Part shown: positions 14,411 through 26,569 of the stretch, one piece after another | How the letters are laid out: the number at the start of each line of letters is the position of its first letter | Numbering within the stretch: position 1 is the first letter of the stretch | Notes under the pieces: model-generated | Database searches by the model: none | Told to the model about the DNA's origin: nothing | Seen by the model: the letters and a program-made list of their open reading frames with translations, nothing else | NCBI GenBank assembly: GCA_963920705.1 | Contig: OY987230.1 | Span: 15,153,320-15,217,319, forward strand | DNA: 64,000 nt | Direction: 5' to 3' | From: Odiellus spinosus | Taxonomy: Eukaryota > Arthropoda > Arachnida > Opiliones > Phalangiidae | Position numbers and translations under genes: made by a program

Positions 14411-17400
14411 TTCGATAATATTCAATTTTATATTTTTAAGTAATGTTTGGTTTGGGAAATACTGTAGTTTTTTTAATTTGTTTTCTTTCATTATCACCAT
14501 TTGTGTTAGTTGATAGAATCATGGTAATTATTAAGGCAAGGTTTTGTATCGTAAGTCGGTGTTTGTCAAATATTATCTAAAAATTATAGACGCCATTTTT
14601 TTTTTCGATTACCGCCATATCTGTCTTTGGCAGGCTACGTGTAGAGGGGGCGGAATCGTTGGGGTCACAGGTCGGCGTCGCAACCGGGGGAAACGGAAAT
14701 AAAGACGCATTGGCTTTAGGTTTACTGATGTAAAATAAAAACCTGGAAAACTTTAAATTTACATTTTACAAATTACACTCAGGGTTTTTGAAAAATACTA
14801 TTACTAATTTTTAAACAATACTTTATAAAAATGGCCTTGAATTTAATTTATATGTTTATACGAGGGTTTATATGAGAGGTCGGGCATTTTAGTTTGGATA
14901 ATAGTTTAGTAAAGAGGGGATGAATTAACCTTTCTACTAAATTATTATTTAAATGCTAATTATCTCTTAATTATTAATTTACTTATTACCCACCTTTGGG
15001 CCAACCTTTGGATTAATTAACGCCTGGGGTGCAATAAGAAGTAATTAGAATGAAGTAGGTATTGTAGTCGTAGTGGTGACGTCATTTTTTTTACCAAAAT
15101 CGAAATTCAAAACCCTGAAGTCCGAGCTCGTTTTTTAGGTGCAAGGGACATCTTCCACTATTTAAAGGGGAACTTACTCCTATTTAATTCTGGTGCAATA
15201 GATCAAATTTGACAAGTGTCTTCGCGAGTGCCCGAGCTCTCGGGTCTTGACTCGGGTTTATCATACAGATAATTAGTACTTTAACTTATTGAACTTTTGC
15301 TCAGCTGGAATAATATTCAATTACTAATATTTCCCCCATTTTAATCCTACGGTTAAAAATTCAAATACTATCGAAAGCTGAGCTAGTTTTCACTTGACCC
15401 GAGAACCAATGAATGTACTTTAGAACTCAAAACCCATAATTTAACTTGACACGTATTATTTTGGGCCTCTTTAATCGAGTCAACCAAATTCACCGACCTA
15501 ATAAACAACATATTCGCCTCAAATGTCCTTAAACTCCCTACGTAAACTTGAATAACCCTTTAGTGAAGCACTTTGGGGCAACTTGGCCAATGAAACTTGG
15601 CATGGTCTTGTATTCTATATTATAAACGATATAAAATATTAATAGAAATAGGCTAATATGTCATCGCCTTTGAAGAATGTAGATCATCGCTCGATAAGAC
15701 TGGCCGTGACCTTCTGGCTCTAGTGGTACACTTTTTAGCTCGATTTCTACCTTTTCTATCCTCGAGTCGCCCTTCACCGGCCCGAGTTTGTCCTCCAAAT
15801 CTATTCTGGGTTATGTCCAAGGAACTACCGTGCCCCACTACTCCGATAACACTGTTAACCATCGGGCGAACCGTTAACTCCGCGCTACAAGCAACTGAGG
15901 CAGCTGGGGGAGAGGGGAGAATCCAAATTGCTTTCCATTTCTAACCTTGAAAGATGCCAAGGATCTTTTGTCCCAAAGGAAAAGTCTCGCGAAAGTTTTA
16001 GCGTTAGTAGCTTACCACTAATTCAATGGAAATTTTAAGTACATTCGAGGCTGTAATTTAGTGTATATAGGTTAAGATTAGAAAGAACGTAAAGTATAAA
16101 TATTTAAAAATCGTCTGCTTTTTAACACGAAAACTCTTATTTAAAATCAAATAATATGATAAAAAAATTAGGATTATGCATTAAGGAGATTGGCTTATAC
16201 CCTCTTCAGACGAGGCGTAATTAGCCGTGGTTTAATCAGATTTAACCGAGGTTTAACTTATTTAAACTCCAATTTAATTCCCCGGGACTTTTCCTTTAGT
16301 ATAACCTCCCTCTTTTTTTATAGAGAATAATATCAATTATAATCCCGCACCCTACTTGTATGTATATGGCAGTATAATATTTATTTAGGTTGGGGGAGTT
16401 CACTCTAGCGTGTCTAGCCCGTTAAGCCTCGCCGCCTCATTCGTCTCTCCCGTCTTCTCTCCTCTCCCCTGTCTTTCTTCCATCGAATCCCTTGGGTAAC
16501 TTTACTCCCGTCCACGTTTACTCGGTCAATGGGTTAGAATCTTTTGGCGCGCTTGCTATTTCGGTGATAAGAGAGGTTTTAATAGGGGGTTGACGAAGGT
16601 GGAAGAACCATTTTTGGATCGTTCCTGCTATTTTGGGACTCTAGAGCGTAAACTCTTTAACTCCAAAAAAAGGTAGTTTTGATCAGAGGTAGGGTTGTAT
16701 TAGCGCCCATCGTTAATTCGTCTTCCAGTTAGGAAGTTGCGCGTGTTAACTCGATTTAGTGTAAACATGAAACTTAATTACTTAAGAATAACCCCAAAAT
16801 TATAGTTTTAATGTATTAATGATATATAAAAGTAAAACGCCTGCTTTATCGTCATAATAAATAATACCATATACCTACTTTTATAAATTATGTCTTTAGG
16901 AATGTCATTGTTTAAAACCTTATCTGATATAGAAAGACTGATTGAAAGGTTTCTTCCCTTTGTTTGTGTTAACGTCGACCCGAGGGGTCAGACACTTACC
17001 AAAATCTCGTACACCGAGAGCCAAAGCTCTCCGAAATTACTTCATGATTTCGAAAATCATTTCTTAAATGCAAAACAAATACGTAATTTTAAAATCCCAT
17101 ACAAATGATTGCATAAATCCGACCCCTCGTGGCGTCCGCTTGCTTTTATACCAAGGGTCTCATGATTTGAATAACCAGATAAATATCCTCTAAATGGACA
17201 AAAAAATCTAATTCTATCTTTTCATTGGCGTGATGAGACCAATGGAAAGACAGATCGTCTAAGCAGACGACTTTGAGCAATTTATAGAAGGAAACCTTTC
17301 AAGTGATTCTTACAATATCATTATATCAGAAACGTGATCATACTTCATAAACCACGAAGTTAGTGCGTTGTGACACTCAAATATGACTAGTTTTAGACTA

Positions 17401-19534
17401 GACGACCACCCCTCGAGTCTGAAGATGGTTTTGCTTGGTCAAGGCCGCTGGAGCCAGCTTCGGAGTAGCTCCTTCGTACCTCTGTGCCCTTCTTTAGATG
17501 TACGGGGCTTCCCTTATCTAGAGCATCGATTTATGTTATATTAAATAGCTTTTTTTTTTTTTCAAGATCTGGGTTAACAATGAGAATCGTCTTGGAGGGC
17601 ATTATTCGAGGGAGTAGAGTAAAAGAGGGTCATTGCCAAGGTTTTTCTAGTTTATTAATTCGGTCCAGGGACATCGCCCCGCGTTCTTTGGCACGCTTTT
17701 ATTTTGATATTGGAAATGAGAGGCGAATAGGGTCGAATTTGGCCGAGCGAGGACGCGTACCGTATACGTACTTTAATCTGGGCAATAAAAATGGGATCGA
17801 AAAAGTCAATGGAACAGTCCATTTACTAGGAAATAATTCTGGAAAGGTTCATTTTGTAATAATAGGGAAATAATTTTAACGTTATGAAGATGGACAATGT
17901 AGTTATTTTTGAAACATGTCGCTTCGATATGTCAGTACGTTCTCTTCTGTATCATTTGCTTAAATTATGAGCCAAGTTAAATTAACAAGGATAAGATACT
18001 TAAGGATAACCCCACACATTTAGGAAGGACCCCTAAAAATCACTTTGTAACGAAGGAATTTAACGGGAGTGTCAGTGCACAGTAAGAATATTTCAGAAAT
18101 AAGCTGTTCAAAGTCTAATTAGGTAAAACATTACTTAAAAACTAGGTCTGGATCCTATCCCCTTAAGTTCGTCTGTCTTAATTATGAATTGAACTCTTTA
18201 GTTAGACTGTTGGAACACTTTCGGGATTCCAGTTCATTTTTGGGGTCTTGCGTTACCAACTTTGTATTAATAGTAGTTTTAAAATGAGTATAACCTACCA
18301 AGTTATCATTACGAAAGGTTCCCCACCCCCCCCCCATTGAGCCTTAGTGTTCAGACACTCTTTAACACTACCAAAGCTGATCTTTAACCAAATGATAGAC
18401 ATCAAAATGTCGTCCACTCCTAAACATAATTTTCATTCTTGTTTAAACTAATTTTAATCCACACTCCCAATAATATAATTATACTAATATAATTAATATT
18501 TGATTTTATTAAGATGGTATTATTCCCTCTATTTTCTTCTATAATACCACCATTTTTCCCCCACAAATCCCTATATTTTAGGTGTAAAACTCTTATAACT
18601 ATTTAAAACAGGGTTGTTTATTTTTGTTAATCACCTTGAAACTTAAAGTTCAACACCCTTGAGATTAAAAATGAAATCAAATGTAGAAAGTGTTCCCAAT
18701 TTAATTTTATTTCATCCTGAAAAGTCGTAAACTTTCCTCGTTGTCTATTTTTATATTACGGTACTAGGGATTATTACGTAAATAAATGAGGGGGTGTAAA
18801 TTTGATAAGGAAGAATGAATCTAAAAGAGTCAGCCAATCAGAATAACATCCCTCTTGTACTTGGAGAGCGAGAGGAGAACTGTAGGGGGAGTTGGAAGAG
18901 AGAAAATGATAGAAAAACGGTCAAGGCGAAAAAAATGGAAAGTAAAAATTAAACTTTCCAACGTTATAACGTTAACTTTTTAGCCTTGGCGTTTCCTCGC
19001 TCTTCCGCGAACGGCGTTTCTTCCGCGGTTCGACCTAGAAGCGAGCCCGAGTGATCTCATTTCGAGCCCCGTCACCTACTTACGAACCCTCTACTTCCGC
19101 AATTGGGGAAATTTAGCCTTGGTGGCGACGAACGAGTCGATGTTTTCCAACTTTACGCGAGGGGTGGAGAGATAAAATTGCCTCTACCTAACGTATCTCC
19201 CTTTTCTCCCTCATTTTCAAGGGTTAACGGATTAACGAGAAAAAAGGGTTAGTAGATAAATAGGCGCGAGGTCATTATTTTATTTCTTGTACCTCCTATC
19301 TCTCTTTTGTAACTTATTGTACAATAGTAGTATAGTATGTAGAGGGAATATTACGTTGTTTAAAGTTGTAGGTCAAGGATTTCTTTTCAGATATAGGTGT
19401 TTGTTCTTGTTGACAGACTTATTTAGATTTGTTTATACGACGATTTTGGTCCTGGTTGCATGAACTATGAAAGTCTAATGACAACTAAACCTCTTTATCT
19501 ATTCTTGTCGAGTGACTTTTTATGTCTATTTTAT
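14411..19534. other. Intergenic, no gene seen; short GC-richer patches
   Basis: Patches at about 15.65-15.93, 16.40-16.72 and 18.96-19.16 kb are richer in G+C and CpG than their surroundings and could be regulatory, but no conserved exon or core promoter can be supported. A hairpin CCCGAG-CT-CTCGGG lies near 15229. A C-rich run lies near 18325. The 129-codon frame at 17484-17873 begins at GTG and has no recognisable domain. Confidence 0.5.
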
Positions 19535-19865
19535 CAGGGTTACCAGAGGTCAGGGAAAAGTCGGGGAATTTTAAAATGAACCAAAAAGGGCAGGGAAAAG
19601 TCAGGGAATTTTAAGGTATTTTAAAAAGTCCGGGAAAAGTCAGGGAATTTAAAGATCTGTCATAAAGCCAAGAAATTACAATCATTATCTGCAGAAAAGA
19701 TTTAGGTTTAAAACATAACCTAAATGATTACTATGTTATTGAAAATATTAATTTTTAAGTAATATTAAAAATGAAAGGTTAAAAATTGGGTAGTGTTAGC
19801 TGAATCGGTCAGGGAAATTGTTGGAAAAGGTCAGGGAAAAACCTGGAAAAATCAGGGCAACCCTG
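19535..19865. mobile_element. hAT-like MITE with CAGGGTT ends and internal repeats
   Basis: The ends are CAGGGTTACC at 19535 and GGCAACCCTG ending at 19865, an imperfect terminal repeat of the CAGGGTTGCC type common in hAT MITEs. Inside, the motif CAGGGAAAAGTCAGGGAATT recurs about five times. An 8-bp target duplication is not intact. The internal motif is the reverse complement of the 30-bp minisatellite that begins about 350 bp further on. Confidence 0.6.
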
Positions 19866-19879
19866 TTTAAAATTCCCTG

Positions 19880-20760
19880 ATATTTCAGGACTTTTTCTCT
19901 AATCTATTAGGTCCAGTATTAAAATTACCTGACTTTCTCATGTCCATTATTCAATTATCTTTCACTCCCATATTCAAATTAACTGAGCTATAGTTCCAAA
20001 TTCCAATATTCATAATCCCTGATCTTTGGTTTCCATATTCAAAATCCCTGATCTTTGGTTTCCATATTCAAAATACCTGATCTTTGGTTCCCATATTCAA
20101 AAATCTCTGATCTTTGAGGTAAATGTTTTAAAATTCCCCTACCATATGGTCCTTTATTTTAGTAGTTAAATTCCCTGACTTTTCAGGTTCAAATTCAAGT
20201 TCTATAACGTTTAAGGTTCAATAGTCAAATTCCCTGACTTTTCAGGTTCAATTGTCAAATTCCCTGACTTTTCAGGTTCAATAGTCAAATTCCCTGACTT
20301 TTCAGGTTCAATAGTCAAATTCCCTGACTTTTCAGGTTCAATAGTCAAATTCCCTGACTTTTCAGGTTCAATAGTCAAATTCCCTGACTTTTCAGGTTCA
20401 ATAGTCAAATTCCCTGACTTTTCAGGTTCAATAGTCAAATTCCCTGACTTTTCAGGTTCAATAGTCAAATTCCCTGACTTTTCAGGTTCAATAGTCAAAT
20501 TCCCTGACTTTTCAGGTTCAATAGTCAAATTCCCTGACTTTTCAGGTTAAATATTGAAATTAACTAGCATTTTAGGATCAATATTCAAATTAACTAGCAT
20601 TTTAGGATCAATATTCAAATTAACTAACCTTTTAATCTCAATAACTATCGTTTAAGATTCAATATTCAAATTCCCAAACATTTTAGGTTCAATATTCAAA
20701 TTCCCTGACTTTTTAGGTTCAATAAAAATTCCATGATGTTTAACGATTGAAATTAAAATC
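19880..20760. repeat. Minisatellite, 30-bp unit, about 11 near-identical copies with degenerate borders
   Basis: The core spans 20215-20546. The unit contains AATTCCCTGACTTTTCAGGT followed by TCAATAGTCA, and the period is exactly 30. Only one clear variant is seen (ATTGTC near 20251). Older, diverged units extend to about 19880 on the left and about 20760 on the right. Because the period is divisible by 3, the minus strand stays open and reads TIEPEKSGNL over and over. This is a by-product of the repeat, not a gene. Confidence 0.92.
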
Positions 20761-21696
20761 CGGGTTTTCCCTGACCTTTGACCCTTTAATATATATTTTA
20801 CACCCAATCATAAATAGAGTGCGCTTATTGGATACTTAAATATAATATTGTATATACATTTTATCCTAATTTTCCGCTCTAACAATATGAAATGGGTGTT
20901 AGTCCATTGAACTCCACGAAGTCGATATTGAACCCGTTATTATATTCATAAATACCTGTACGAGTTTGGTGACTTAATAATCTGGTTTTTATTTTCGAAT
21001 AGGATAAATATGGTTGGTCGATCGGGGGTAAGGGGTGTATCGCGTTCGAAATATCACCGCGAAGTACGCTAACCCATTGGCCGAGATCTAGTTAATTCAA
21101 CTGCCATGGGATTATTACCCGAATTTGGGTGCAAAACTAGGTTTAACGAACGATCTTTTTAAGTTTCGTAATAGTATTATAGTTTGATGGCAGGTATCGG
21201 TATTACCATCGTTTAGGTCTTTTGGTTATTTAATACGAGGTGTCATTGTTCCACATTTCCATTATTCCATAAATAGTATTTAGCACGAACGGTCATTGCC
21301 TGGTTTTATTTTAAGATTTTCGTGACAAAACTTTCCATTTTAATCCAAATTGAAGGTCATTGAAAAGGGAAGTTTTGTTTATTTTAACGCTTTATGAAGG
21401 TCGATGATGCAATTATTCCACGTAATGTTACGTAACGTGCGCCTTACGTATACATTAAAAGTGAAAGTTTTAATGTCAAGGATATTTTTGTATTTTATTT
21501 TAGATTTATTAGAAAGTGAAGTGTTTTGTATATGAGGAAAGTTTAGATAAAATCTTTGGGATTGAATTTATATAGATTGAGGTATATTTCAATGACTTCC
21601 GTGTATTTGTTGGCCTATTTTGACATGAATCGTTTATTTTTTGGCCTATTTTGAGGTATTTGTTGGCCTAATTTGACGTGTGCAATTTATTTGCGT
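20761..21696. other. Intergenic, nothing supported
   Basis: AT-rich DNA without a recognisable gene, terminal repeat or array. The phrase TTGGCCTATTTTGA recurs around 21610-21680, a small local duplication. Confidence 0.5.
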
Positions 21697-21963
21697 CAAA
21701 AGCCCACCTTATTAAATTAAAGTAAACAACGCCACGTAACTTCATACTATCAGCGCTCAAAGGTCCAGGTTTACGTCATAGTCCATCATTTAAAAATAGC
21801 TAAAAAAGTCATCACCCCTGTCTGGCTCGAGTGGTTTGGACTCTTCCTAAATATTTTGAATCGGGAGAGAGGGACTGAATTTAGGCGGGCCGCGCTTGGC
21901 TATATTGTACCCCAAACCAACTCTGGAATTTCTCCAGTGTTTCGATTTCACTATTTACACTAA

Positions 21964-22136
21964 AGCTACGTTGACACTTGACACTTTGGAACCGTTTTCA
22001 AATTGTTTCGGATTTTCAAATCGTCTTTCCAAGATATTAATTTTGTTTCTTTATCAAAGATCTACACGGGTGACCCCAAAATTTTATAATTTGACCTTTC
22101 CAAAACGGTTTAAAAGTTTGTAGTGTGAACGTGGCT
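21964..22136. mobile_element. 173-bp PIF/Harbinger-like MITE with TAA duplication, nested
   Basis: TAA at 21961-21963 and 22137-22139 flank AGCTACGTTGACACTTGACA at the left and GTAGTGTGAACGTGGCT at the right. A 3-bp TWA duplication is characteristic of PIF/Harbinger elements. The empty site can be read from the related element at 44.4 kb, which runs through TATTTACAC without this insert. Confidence 0.75.
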
Positions 22137-22208
22137 TAACTGCGGCCGCTAATGTCTCGAATCAGAATCAGCCGGTACATTTACCTGAACGTTTGCTGAT
22201 AGTATTAT

Positions 22209-22526
22209 CAAGAATTCATTCAGGTTCCATAAGAATATGGCAGGGCCGCGATTCAATAACCATCCTTCCAAACTTTGTAGCAAAAGTTCGTCTGCTTCGA
22301 ATCGATTTTTCAAGTAAATCGCTCCTGGCCTTATATTATTCACCCGCGCCACTAACGACCTTGACATAATATTTTGGACAATAAAAATGGAGCCGACCGA
22401 AAAAAGATCTAGGCGTACAAATGTTGCGAAAATTGCGGACGAACTTTTTGTTACAAAGTTTGGGAGGATGGTACCAGAGGGTAAAGCTATGCTCCCATAT
22501 TCTTATGAAACCTGAATGGATTCTTG
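22209..22526. mobile_element. 318-bp foldback MITE (G family) with 7-bp duplication, nested
   Basis: GTATTAT at 22202-22208 and 22527-22533 flank the element. The ends are CAAGAATTCATTCAGGTT and its mirror AACCTGAATGGATTCTTG (one or two mismatches). The arms extend about 80 bp (CATAAGAATATGG, ACCATCCTTCC and so on). It is inserted in the C-family element after GCTGATAG. A second 318-bp copy in the opposite orientation is at 51402-51719. Confidence 0.8.
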
Positions 22527-22999
22527 GTATTATGCAATGGGGCGTTGTTTACTTATATCGAATAAAGTGATAGACTTTTAATAGAATTTATCAAATGAAA
22601 AAAGACTTTATTTTTCGGTTCACCCTCCCTTTAAGAAGGATAAAATGTAAATGATTAAAATTACATCTCTGTCATTAAGCCACTCGGGATCTAGAGGGTG
22701 CCGTCGTCTCTCGATTTCTGTATATTGGTTTCTATTTAGCGTGGAAGGCGTATATAAAGTTTGATTTAAGAGCGCGAGTGTTAGCAGGATCGCGGCACTA
22801 GGACCTATAAGGCCCTCGGGGTATTAAAACCAACCGAAAGCGGGAAATAAGTATCATTAAGTAATAAATGGTCTATAATCATTGACTTAGCATTGCCATT
22901 AAAACTGAAAGAACTGGGAGTTCTAATTATTGATAAGTACTAGCTTCGTAATTATTTCTTTTTTATGTCTTTCGGTTACGTCAAAGGGATGGTAAACTG

Positions 23000-23390
23000 G
23001 ATACATTTAAAGTGAGGTTGTCACCATTTTATTCGAAATCCTATGGATTATATTTTTAATTTTATCATCCTGTTAAAACGCCATATTTAAAATTTTATAC
23101 CTATGGGTGAACGCGTTCTTATAAAAATTCAAAATTAAAATGTCAAAAATATACAAGTAATCTTTTCTCAGATATATGACGTAGATTATTTCAGGAACGT
23201 AATTAATGATACTTTTCGTACGATATACTTTCTGGATAAAGTACTTTTAATAAAAAGACCGCGCGAAAGTGACGTGTTAGAACTTAGAACATGCGAGAAT
23301 CAACTGTAGGCTCTACAAAAGCCAAGCGACCATAGTGATGACGTAGTATTGCGGGTAATTTTTATTTTAAAAGCTACGAAATTGGCGATT
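23000..23390. repeat. Dispersed repeat with TTGTCACCATTTTATTCGAA end (B family)
   Basis: It begins GTGAGGTTGTCACCATTTTA, then ATGGATTATATTTTTAA, and later GAGAATCAACTGTAGGCTCT and GCGACCATAGTGATGACGTA. The same order is found at 35461-35760, and in reverse orientation at about 26570-26890; fragments are at 33215-33290 and 50285-50350. The ends near ATGGTGA suggest short terminal inverted repeats. The class is unknown. Confidence 0.65.
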
Positions 23391-23621
23391 TTTTTTCTGA
23401 GATGTATGTCCACGTGCTTACCAAAACTAAAGCCGATCAGCTTTTCGAAGAGAAGCTTATATTAAATTAATTTAGAAAACTTCTCTGTCACTTGAAGCAT
23501 GTCAACGTAAACTATAAAAACACCTAATTTGTTTTGGCCTAAAAATATTAATTGAAAAAGCGCCTTTCGTATACCTAAGAGAAGACCGAGTCCGAGATTT
23601 GTAAAGCCCCGTTAAAGGCAC

Positions 23622-23740
23622 CTTCTTTTCTTGCTTAGCAGACGACGTTAGCCATAACAAATTTTATACAGTCAAAGCAAGTCTGTGTGCATAAAAGGAA
23701 AAGCATTTTAAAGTGGTAAATTCAAGAGCAGATGGGTCCT
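23622..23740. repeat. Dispersed repeat, copy 2 (shared with 1796-1900)
   Basis: TTCTTTTCTTGCTTAGCAGA, CAGTCAAAGC, GCATAAAAGGAA and AGCATTTTAAA occur in the same order as in the Nhe intron copy. Confidence 0.6.
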
Positions 23741-24425
23741 TTAATATTTGAAGAACAAATTGTGTTCTTAAATAGTGAAATTTATCGGTCTGAAAGCTTT
23801 TTTAACACTTAATTTCACTAAACTGGGAGTTAATTAATATTTTTGACAATTTCGACTCTCGCTCATGCCCCATTATCCGATTATTTTAATCACAGTGGCC
23901 CAAGGTGGATAGTCAAATTTGACATTCCTACCACTACATGATTCTCTAAATTCGGCACAAGTTACGTTAGAAAGTAAACGAGTTTTCGTTTCGATTTATA
24001 CTCCCTTCAAGGCGCGTATACATTATAGTTTAGTCTTGTTTGAGGGGCAGTGCTAAATAATTAGCATTCGCCGGTTTACGATTAAGTATGCGAGAATGAA
24101 ATCATATGCTAAAGCTATGTTTTAAGGTTGTTACAATGGCATCAACGGGTTCATGATGTATGTTTGAGTAGATGTAATTTCGCTGCGTGTAATTTGTTAT
24201 ATGGGTTACCTACAAAAGCTATTATTGGACTCGTGCCTATCAAGATAACCATATACGAAATATTTCTCAGGGTTTATAGGGATACTAGATTTAAAACGAG
24301 TAATTTTGGAACGATATAGACCAAAGATTTCGCGGTTAATTGTCTAAGCGGTGAAATTAGGCTCGAAGAAATTTCTGATTTATTTCAATGTATTATTTAT
24401 GTATTTGTTTCATCTATGTTGATGC

Positions 24426-24588
24426 CGCTTAGAAAAGCAAATTTACGCTTAACGTGTCCAGTTTGCTACTTTGATAATTAACTGTTAATTACCGCGTAAT
24501 ATGTGTGTGGATTTTGATACGGTTTTTATCCACATTTCAACTGTCAAAATCAATTGAAAATAGCTTGTTATCAAAGTCTAGTATCCCT
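24426..24588. mobile_element. Right end of a TTAA-flanked MITE (9.4-kb family)
   Basis: GATAATTAACTGTTAATTACC, then GCTTGTTATCAAAGTCTAGT and ATCCCT, with TTAA at 24589-24592. It matches the right half of the 9410-9695 element. The left end is not convincing (a 13-base match near 24278 lacks TTAA). Confidence 0.55.
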
Positions 24589-25280
24589 TTAATGATAAGC
24601 AGTCCCTTTAATCCACAGGAGATTATCCCTTTAATTGAAGTAGTATGTAATGGTAATCAAATTACAACAAGTGGGATATGATAATGATTCCAGAATATAA
24701 AATATGAGGGGTTAATCACTTTCGTAAGATGTACTCCGATTACACAGCTACGTAACTAACTACAGCTTTTGACAATTCTAAATACGTTGTCTGTTACGTA
24801 ATCGTTTTAGTACATTCAAAGCTACAGGTTTTACATCAATCCCTTGCCGTATATGAAAAGCAAAAATGATAATTCTCGTTTTGTTTTGGGCCGTTTGCTA
24901 GTAATTTACATTGATATACAAATATCGATAATTACCGACTCTCATCTCTATTTTCTAGTTTCTATCATTAACCTTAGATTATAGATTCCATTATAGATGG
25001 CGACACCATTAGTTATAGGAAGCTAATAAAACTGAAACGTGAAATATCTAGCGACTAAACCAGATAGTTAAAATTTATTTCCATTTTATCTTTATTCACA
25101 AAGATGTAAGTGTACATTGTGCGTCAATAATACGTTAATCGAAGTTTTTCTCAATATATCGGTAAAAATAACCTTCTTTTTGGCGCAATTAATTTCTCAA
25201 AATATCATCAGATACCTTTTAAATATTAACGACACTATCTAAAGCCTGATTAGATTGATTTATAACATTAACTCCAGCTT

Positions 25281-25529
25281 CTACTGCGCATGGATTAGGT
25301 CTGATTTAATCGGATTAAAACGCGATATGAAATGAAATTCAGGGTTCCTGAGAGTCTTGTTGTCTTTTCTACAATTCTGTTTATGATCCCATCGTTTCTC
25401 CATCCCTTTAAAAACCTTAATTTCGTCGTTATAATATTTATGACCCATAAATTCTTCGTCTTTCGTAATAAAAACCGGTTGAAATCCCTTTTCAAAATAC
25501 GGTGTTTCGAATATAGATGGCGCTACCAT
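25281..25529 (-). CDS. Doubtful open frame, 82 codons
   Basis: An ATG-initiated frame with a protein-like mix of charged and aromatic residues (for example FEKGFQPVFITKDEEFMG). I recognise no domain. The plus strand is also open over the same bases, no splice partner is seen, and it lies far from any supported gene. It may be chance, or an exon of a gene I cannot recognise. Confidence 0.12.
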   Translation of the reverse strand: MVAPSIFETPYFEKGFQPVFITKDEEFMGHKYYNDEIKVFKGMEKRWDHKQNCRKDNKTLRNPEFHFISRFNPIKSDLIHAQ

Positions 25530-26569
25530 TTCGATTCTTCATTTTTTGGCGCGTCTACTCGCGAGAGCGCGCGGCCTCCTTTTACACAATCTCCTCGACA
25601 TTTATCCATTAATCACGGTAGCGGGGAGCGAAGGGGAGTTACGCTTCGTGCTTATTTTCCCTCTCAGCTCATTGACGGTTGCCTAGCGACCGCATTCTAC
25701 ACCATCTACCCCTAGACTATAGCGCGACGGAGGCTGCCTTGTCTAACCCTAAAGTCCCATTTACACGGTTTATAAAAAAATTTAAAATTTTCTCGGATTC
25801 AGGCCACATAAAGGTCATTTAAAATTCCAATAGGATCATATTTTACAAATATTTAATTACTATAGAAAAATGATATTTTCTACTCATTCTTCTTCAAGTG
25901 ACTGCATGGATCTGCAGTTGTTTGAGAGTTGACTTAATGGGAAAAGGCTGAAGCGTAATGATACGCAATTTAAAACCTGATAAAGAAGTAATTAGTCGGT
26001 GCCATCTCCTCTTGAATTCCATAGCCTGATAGGTTTAATTTTAGCACTAACATCTTTTATAACTTCTACGAGACTTTTTTTTTATACATTTTTGATAATT
26101 AATAGATAACTTAATTACTACGAGCGTGAAGGTTGGGATTAGAGTTCTAAAATTACCGAAGTTTTAGAAATGGGTAAATTACGCGGTAATTTATCGTCTC
26201 AGTTCTCACGGCTAGGGCGGAGCCTAATCAATAGTTAACTGATTTATTATAATTTGACCTTAAATTCCTTTGAGGAGATGGCAAATGAACTAGGTGCCGC
26301 CCCAGCATATTCGGTTATGAATCATCCCTTTAAAAGACATCGAGAATTTAATCGAAGCTTGATTTTACACCAGCCTCAAAATTGTATTCATACTGGGCCA
26401 AGGAAATTTTAAAAAGGGTCGTACCCGTCGGTACCCATATACCAATCCCCTTAAATTTCACTTGCCTGAAAATCAGATTCTTCTAGGTTTATAGGGCAGT
26501 GCCAAGCCCGATCCCACTGGTGACAGAGCAACAGTAAAAATACATATTTTATAATCACCATTTTCCAAA

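Larger units (their letters stand above)
21697..22580. mobile_element. Composite MITE (C family) carrying two nested MITEs
   Basis: The outer ends are CAAAAGCCCACC...AAGTAAACAACG and the complement CGTTGTTTACTT...TAGACTTTTA. The element matches the 370-bp element at 44214-44583 along its body (CATCACCCCTGT, GAATCGGGAGAGAGGGA, GCGGGCCGCG, GCCGGTACATTTACCTG). Two later insertions, at 21964-22136 and 22209-22526, stretch it to 884 bp. Its own target duplication is no longer visible. Confidence 0.75.

Noticed and set aside
17484..17873. Plus-strand 129-codon frame
   Set aside because: Starts at GTG, its first ATG is about 32 codons in, no domain or splice context, and composition is not protein-like throughout.
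20211..20528. Minus-strand 105-codon frame of repeated TIEPEKSGNL
   Set aside because: A direct result of a 30-bp tandem repeat with no stop in that frame; older bordering units break it and no gene context exists.
24278..24588. Complete TTAA MITE starting at AGGGATACTAGATTT
   Set aside because: Only 13 bases of the left arm match and no TTAA precedes it; only the right end is kept as a feature.
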